Origin: Mycolicibacterium austroafricanum
GTDB lineage: Bacteria > Actinomycetota > Actinomycetes > Mycobacteriales > Mycobacteriaceae
Reading direction: 5' to 3'
Length of the DNA: 64,000 nucleotides
NCBI RefSeq assembly: GCF_902705885.1
Contig: NZ_CACSIP010000005.1
Location: forward strand, 10,322 to 74,321
Numbering within the stretch: the stretch's first letter is position 1; every line of letters begins with the position of its first letter. A program made the position numbers and the translations under genes. Below are positions 60,256-64,000 of this stretch, piece by piece. The notes under the pieces were generated by a model. The model searched no databases, was not told the DNA's origin, and was given only the letters and a program-made list of their open reading frames with translations.

Positions 60256-60355
60256 CAGCGCCGACGATCGACGTGAACCCGGATATCCGGTCCGGTCATC
60301 GATGTCCCGGTGCGTGCCGGTTGCGGGCAACTTTGATACGCATAGGTTGATCCAA

Positions 60356-60381
60356 GTACCCGAAACACGCACCGGCATACG
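60356..60381 (-). promoter_or_regulatory. Possible SigF-type promoter for the DUF2254 gene
   Basis: Minus-strand CGTAT (60377-60381), 15 bases, then GGGTAC (60356-60361) matches the SigF pattern with one -35 mismatch. It would give a leader of about 90 bases before GTG 60255. Confidence 0.4.
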
Positions 60382-60445
60382 TTTTCCCCGAGTTCGTGCG
60401 CCGATGCGGCGCCTGCCCCGACACAAGCATGGGAGTCAGTGAGAC

Positions 60446-61669
60446 GTGGAACTCGACATTGTGCTGGCCGCGGTCGGCGTGCTCGGCGTCGTGGTGGCGA
60501 CGATGTCGGCGAAGATGCGCAGCCTGCCGATCTCCGAACCCCTGCTCGGACTGGTCGCCGGGATCGCGCTGGGGCCGCAGGTCACCGGCGTGCTGACATT
60601 GCCGACCCTGGCTGCCGAGCAGTCGCTACTGCACGAAGTCAGTCGAATACTGCTGGCGATCTCGGTGATGGCGGTCGCGCTCCGCTATCCGTTCAGCGAG
60701 ATCCGGCAGCACGTCCGCCCGATACTGATCCTGCTGTTGATCGTTCTGCCGGCGATGGCCCTGGTGTCGGCCGGCTTGGGGTGGGCACTCCTCGGCCTGC
60801 CCATCGCGGCTGCGGCACTGTTCGGTGCCGCGATCAGTCCGACCGACCCGGTCCTGTCCTCGAGCGTGGTCACCGGCAACGCCGCCGAGCGTGACCTGCC
60901 GGCCCGCGATCGTCAACTGCTCTCCGTCGAATCGGGCTCCAACGACGGTCTGGCGTTACCCCTTGTCCTCGTGGCGATCACCATGGCCGGGGTGCTCACG
61001 CCGGGTGGCGCTCTGGTCGAATCGGCATGGCAGGTGGGCGGTGGCGTCGTGCTCGGCGCGGGGATCGGGTGGCTGGGAGGGCACGCACTTCGGCTCGGAG
61101 CGCGCCACGGCGCCACGGCGAGCGCGCCGGCGTTGTTCTTCACCGTGGTGCTGGCTCTGGGCATCCTCGGATCAGCCGGACTGCTGGGTGTGGATGGCGT
61201 TCTCGCTGTCTTCGTCGGTGGGGTCGCCTTCAACATCGTCGGTACCGGTCGCGAGCGCGCGTCCGAGGTCTCGATCGACGAGGCGATCAACCGGTTCGCG
61301 GTGTTGCCGCTGTTCGTCCTGTTCGGCGCGGCGTTGCCCTGGCAGCAGTGGGCCGAACTCGGCTGGCAGGGCGGGGTGTTGGTGCTCGCGGTGCTGGCGC
61401 TGCGCCGGATCCCGATCGTGCTGCTGATGAAGAGGCCGTTGGCACTGCGGCTTCCCGACGCGCTGTACCTGGGCTGGTTTGGCCCGGTGGGGGTGGCGGC
61501 ATTGTTCTATCTGACCCTGGAGGCGGAACGGCTCGGGGCGAACGAGCAAGTGCTGGCTGCGGGATCACTTGTGTTGGCAGGCAGCACCATCGCCTTCGGT
61601 CTCACCGGCGTGGCCGGGCGGGCGCTCTACCGTCGCGTGACCGCTCAGGACGCTGCGGCCGAGGGGTAA
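60446..61669 (+). CDS. Cation/proton antiporter (CPA1/NhaP-like)
   Basis: The 407-residue integral-membrane protein has about 12 helices. The ion-site motif of the family appears as FGAAISPTDPVLSSSVVTG (TDP, residues about 130-148) and ESGSNDGLALPLVL (ND, about 170). It exchanges Na+ or K+ for protons to control pH and salt. No TrkA-type regulatory domain follows, so it is a short form. GTG 60446. It is divergent from the DUF2254 gene. Confidence 0.9.
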   Translation: MELDIVLAAVGVLGVVVATMSAKMRSLPISEPLLGLVAGIALGPQVTGVLTLPTLAAEQSLLHEVSRILLAISVMAVALRYPFSEIRQHVRPILILLLIVLPAMALVSAGLGWALLGLPIAAAALFGAAISPTDPVLSSSVVTGNAAERDLPARDRQLLSVESGSNDGLALPLVLVAITMAGVLTPGGALVESAWQVGGGVVLGAGIGWLGGHALRLGARHGATASAPALFFTVVLALGILGSAGLLGVDGVLAVFVGGVAFNIVGTGRERASEVSIDEAINRFAVLPLFVLFGAALPWQQWAELGWQGGVLVLAVLALRRIPIVLLMKRPLALRLPDALYLGWFGPVGVAALFYLTLEAERLGANEQVLAAGSLVLAGSTIAFGLTGVAGRALYRRVTAQDAAAEG

Positions 61670-61689
61670 CTGGTCCCGGGCCGGCCCGG

Positions 61690-62256
61690 TCACTTCGTGA
61701 GCCTGTCCAGGGTTTGCAGGTAGGGGCTGCGTTCCGCCCCGGTGAGCGGGGGAGCGAAGGCGACGACAACGGTGTCCGCCCGGTACAGGCCGCGAGGCGC
61801 CGCATAACCGGCGGCGTCCTCCGCCGTTGGGAACGTCTTGATCCTCAACGTGTCTGTGACGACGGATTGTGCACAGCCGACCGCCGGGCATTCCGTGGCC
61901 GTGTCGTCGAGCGGATTGGGGACCGCCAGCCCGGAGTCTGCCAGCGCATTGACCATGCTGCGTGCTGTCCACGATGTGGTGGATCCGTTCGAATGTGTCA
62001 GGGCCCCGGCGGTGGAGCCGGACGCCGACGTGGCGTCCCCGGAGCGCGGAGTCGAGATCTGCGTCGAAGTCTGCTCTGTGGGTGAGCAACCGACCGCGGT
62101 GAGAGCACCGGCGGTGAGCAACACCGCCGCGGCCGAAAGCGGTCGGTGGCACTGGCGGCGCTGTCTCGCCCGTAGCGAAGTTCCGATGATCGGCCGTCCC
62201 TCTCTCGTCGATCCGGTTCGTCTTCGTTGCCGCGGTACCCGAGAATCGGAGAGCAC
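61690..62256 (-). CDS. Putative lipoprotein, function unknown
   Basis: The protein has 188 residues from GTG 62256, the only in-frame start upstream of the signal region. It opens with an unusually long basic stretch (about 40 residues) before the hydrophobic LSAAAVLLTAGALTAVGC with lipobox AVGC. The mature part starts Ser/Thr-rich and contains two Cys close together (TECPAVGCAQS), possibly a disulfide, and a C-terminal alpha/beta segment (LRIKTFPTAEDAAGYAA). It resembles small mycobacterial Lpp/Lpq lipoproteins; I recognise no named family. Confidence 0.65.
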   Translation of the reverse strand: MLSDSRVPRQRRRTGSTREGRPIIGTSLRARQRRQCHRPLSAAAVLLTAGALTAVGCSPTEQTSTQISTPRSGDATSASGSTAGALTHSNGSTTSWTARSMVNALADSGLAVPNPLDDTATECPAVGCAQSVVTDTLRIKTFPTAEDAAGYAAPRGLYRADTVVVAFAPPLTGAERSPYLQTLDRLTK

Positions 62257-62286
62257 AAACCGGGTCGCCCCGGACGCGCTGGCGCA

Positions 62287-62841
62287 CTAGTTCGGTCGGG
62301 CGTCAACGATGTGGTTGAGGACTTCGTCGACGCGGCCGATCCCGCCACCGAACGGGTTGCCGCGCTTGAGTAGATGTGTCCCGGCCGGTGTCACCGCCAC
62401 CAGTTTCGGTGAGCTGGAGGTCAGTTGCATCCGGCGGGTGAATCGGACCTGGTCCAGTGGGACGACAAACCGGCCGAAGCGGTCCCGGTACACCCGGTGG
62501 GTCCGGTCGATGACCGCCACCGGGGTGAACGTGCTCAGCGGGCGTTGCCTGGTCCTGCGCCTCGCCCCGATGAGAAAGCCGGCGATCACTGCGGTTGCGA
62601 TCCCGATGAGGAGCAGTGACGCGCCGAGGGTGGCCGGAACCGATGACGGGGCGTCGGTGCTGGTGTGGACGATCCAGACCGCGCCGAATCCGCCGAACAC
62701 CAGCGTGATGACGACCAGCAGGTAGGTCATGATCTCCGTCGGGCCATTGCCGCGATCGATGATGAGGACCGCTCCGCCGTGCTCGGCCACCACGAGGCCA
62801 CCCTGTTCAGCGATGACGACGGGTTCGGTCGGCTCAGCCAT
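62287..62841 (-). CDS. Two-helix membrane protein, function unknown
   Basis: The 184-residue protein starts at ATG 62841 (MAEPTEPVVIAEQGG). A short N-terminal beta-like segment with VVAEHGGAVLIIDRGNG is followed by two helices at about 38-58 and 73-95, then a basic GARRRTRQRP and a C-terminal domain of strands (VAVIDRTHRVYRDRFGRFVVPLDQVRF). It is not a recognised family. It ends 30 bases before the lipoprotein gene on the same strand, so both may be co-transcribed. Confidence 0.65.
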   Translation of the reverse strand: MAEPTEPVVIAEQGGLVVAEHGGAVLIIDRGNGPTEIMTYLLVVITLVFGGFGAVWIVHTSTDAPSSVPATLGASLLLIGIATAVIAGFLIGARRRTRQRPLSTFTPVAVIDRTHRVYRDRFGRFVVPLDQVRFTRRMQLTSSSPKLVAVTPAGTHLLKRGNPFGGGIGRVDEVLNHIVDARPN

Positions 62842-62941
62842 AGGGCAGAGCTTGCCGAATCCGGGCGCCGGCGTGCGCCTTTGTACAGAAATCACCGGCG
62901 TTTCGGGTGCAGACCCGCGCGCTCGCGGGCGGGGACTGCCC

Positions 62942-63634
62942 CTAGATGGCCATGGCGGCGCGCACGTCATCTTCCGACGACGAACCACCGGTACCGCTGG
63001 AGGTCACCCGGCCGGCTTCGAGGATGTAGTACTGCTGCGAGGACTCCAGTGCGAAACCGATGTGCTGTTCGACGAGCAGAACACCGAGGTCACCGCGCGC
63101 GGTCAGCGCGGTGATGGCCTCTTCGATCTCGCCGACCACCGACGGCTGGATGCCTTCGGTCGGTTCGTCGAGGATGAGGCATTTCGGCGTGGTGATGAGG
63201 GCGCGCGCGATCGCGAGCTGCTGACGCTGACCACCGGAGAGCAGCCCGGCGCGCCGGCTGAGCAGTTCCTTGAGGGCGGGAAACAGATCCAGCTGCTCGT
63301 CGATCAACTGCTTTCCGTTCTTGCGCCCGTCGGCGACCACCTGGAGGTTCTCGGCAGTGGTCAGCTGCCCGAAGGACTGCTGGCCCTGCGGGACGTAGGC
63401 CAGCCCGCGGGCCACCCGCGCGGACGGGCGCAGTTTGGTGATGTCCTGCCCTTCGAACAGCACCTTGCCCGAACTGCACTTGAGCAGGCCCACCGCCGCG
63501 CGGAGCAGCGTCGTTTTCCCCGCACCGTTGTGCCCCATCACCGCGGCCACCCCATCCGAGGGCACCTCGATGCTGACCCCGTGGATGACCTCGGAGCGGC
63601 CGTATCCACTGTGCACGTCGACCAGTTGCAGCAT
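62942..63634 (-). CDS. urtE: Urea ABC transporter ATP-binding protein UrtE
   Basis: The 230-residue LivF-like ATPase has Walker A GHNGAGKTT, signature LLSGGQRQQLAIARAL, Walker B CLILDEPTEGIQPSVV and the UrtE-typical LLVEQHIGFALESSQQYYILEAGRV. With UrtD it energises high-affinity urea (or short-chain amide) uptake. The urtD stop lies immediately before its ATG with no gap. Confidence 0.92.
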   Translation of the reverse strand: MLQLVDVHSGYGRSEVIHGVSIEVPSDGVAAVMGHNGAGKTTLLRAAVGLLKCSSGKVLFEGQDITKLRPSARVARGLAYVPQGQQSFGQLTTAENLQVVADGRKNGKQLIDEQLDLFPALKELLSRRAGLLSGGQRQQLAIARALITTPKCLILDEPTEGIQPSVVGEIEEAITALTARGDLGVLLVEQHIGFALESSQQYYILEAGRVTSSGTGGSSSEDDVRAAMAI

Positions 63635-64000
63635 CTAGGAAACCTCCGTCTGTTCACTGGTCTGCCCGGCCGCCGTTTCGGCGCCGGCGGCGGCCGTCCC
63701 CAAGTAGACCTCTTGCACCTTCGGGTTGGCCTGGACCTCGGCGACGGAACCTTCGGCGATCACCTGGCCCCGCGCCAGAACCGTCACCGACGTGGCGAAT
63801 GCCCGCATGAAGTCCATGTCATGCTCGACGACGACCACGGTGCGTTCGGCGCCGATGCGGCGCAACAGATTTCCCGTCTCCTCCCGCTCTTCGTGGCTCA
63901 TGCCCGCGACGGGTTCGTCGAGCAACAGCACATCGGCGTTCTGCACCAGCAGCATGCCGATCTCCAGCCACTGCTTCTGTCCGTGGGCGAGCACTCCGGC
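63635..64000 (-). CDS. urtD: Urea ABC transporter ATP-binding protein UrtD (3' part)
   Basis: About 122 C-terminal residues are present; the gene runs off the window end, so Walker A is missing. The signature segment LAHGQKQWLEIGMLLVQ, Walker B VLLLDEPVAGMSHEE and the switch VVVEHDMDFMR are those of UrtD. The remaining urt genes (A, B, C) are expected just beyond the window. Confidence 0.9.
   Translation of the reverse strand, partial: AGVLAHGQKQWLEIGMLLVQNADVLLLDEPVAGMSHEEREETGNLLRRIGAERTVVVVEHDMDFMRAFATSVTVLARGQVIAEGSVAEVQANPKVQEVYLGTAAAGAETAAGQTSEQTEVS

Noticed and set aside
1..64000. CRISPR arrays, insertion sequences, prophage genes and rRNA genes
   Set aside because: No regularly spaced repeats, transposase or integrase motifs, phage structural proteins or rRNA sequence were recognised in any part of the window.

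Overview
The window is high-GC actinobacterial chromosome and almost certainly comes from a fast-growing Mycobacterium (Mycolicibacterium type). The main reason is synteny: thrS, an Ap4A-phosphorylase-type HIT gene, pgsA, patA, pimA, a Nudix gene, pdxS-tesB-pdxT, a YebC gene, ruvCAB, gabT, yajC-secD-secF, a family-5 binding lipoprotein, apt, rel, ppiB, a glyoxalase-II-like gene and hisS follow the order of the M. tuberculosis Rv2614c-Rv2580c segment. GTG starts, 4-base stop/start overlaps and mycobacterial LexA, DosR and SigF-type motifs agree. Species is inferred and was not checked by any search. LAYOUT. 1-1300: the end of a truncated gene, three minus-strand tRNA genes (Val-GAC, Cys-GCA, Gly-GCC), a small secreted protein and a plus-strand tRNA-Val(CAC). 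1316-5898: accessory genes, namely a Fic protein behind a perfect palindrome, a DUF6319-type protein behind a near-consensus SOS box, a VOC protein and an acyltransferase-3/SGNH protein. 5960-9037: molybdate uptake (modC, modB, modA, DNA-binding TOBE regulator). 9133-17685: a carbohydrate module made of a kinase-like DUF4032 protein, a complete sugar ABC transporter, a LacI repressor and a divergent GH13 alpha-glucosidase, with two matching operators between the divergent genes. 17771-22832: a dormancy/redox island with two Acg-type nitroreductases, a tandem universal stress protein, a very DosR-like response regulator with no adjacent kinase, and a GAF-ANTAR protein; candidate DosR boxes lie upstream. 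22875-40748: the conserved core. It covers threonyl-tRNA synthetase, phosphatidylinositol and PIM synthesis, PLP synthesis and Holliday-junction processing with an SOS box at ruvC. A DosR-boxed flavodoxin operon and a SigF-type promoter in front of a membrane protein are interspersed. 40886-44145: a broken hydrolase and a GABA/aminobutyraldehyde catabolic pair. 44488-55625: the Sec accessory operon and the apt-rel-hisS core. 55715-62841: an envelope/stress cluster around an additional SigF/SigB-type sigma factor that lacks a neighbouring anti-sigma gene. It contains lipoproteins, a DUF421 protein, a DUF2254 protein and a cation/proton antiporter, and several genes are preceded by GGWWT-N15/16-GGGTAY promoters. 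62942-64000: urtE and the 3' part of urtD of a urea ABC transporter. THEMES. Three regulons can be read from DNA motifs: hypoxia/NO (DosR), SOS (LexA) and general stress (SigF). I found no prophage, insertion sequence, CRISPR array or secondary-metabolite cluster. The best candidates for something little described are the orphan DosR island with its outlying flavodoxin operon, and the orphan sigma factor sitting among its own likely target promoters.
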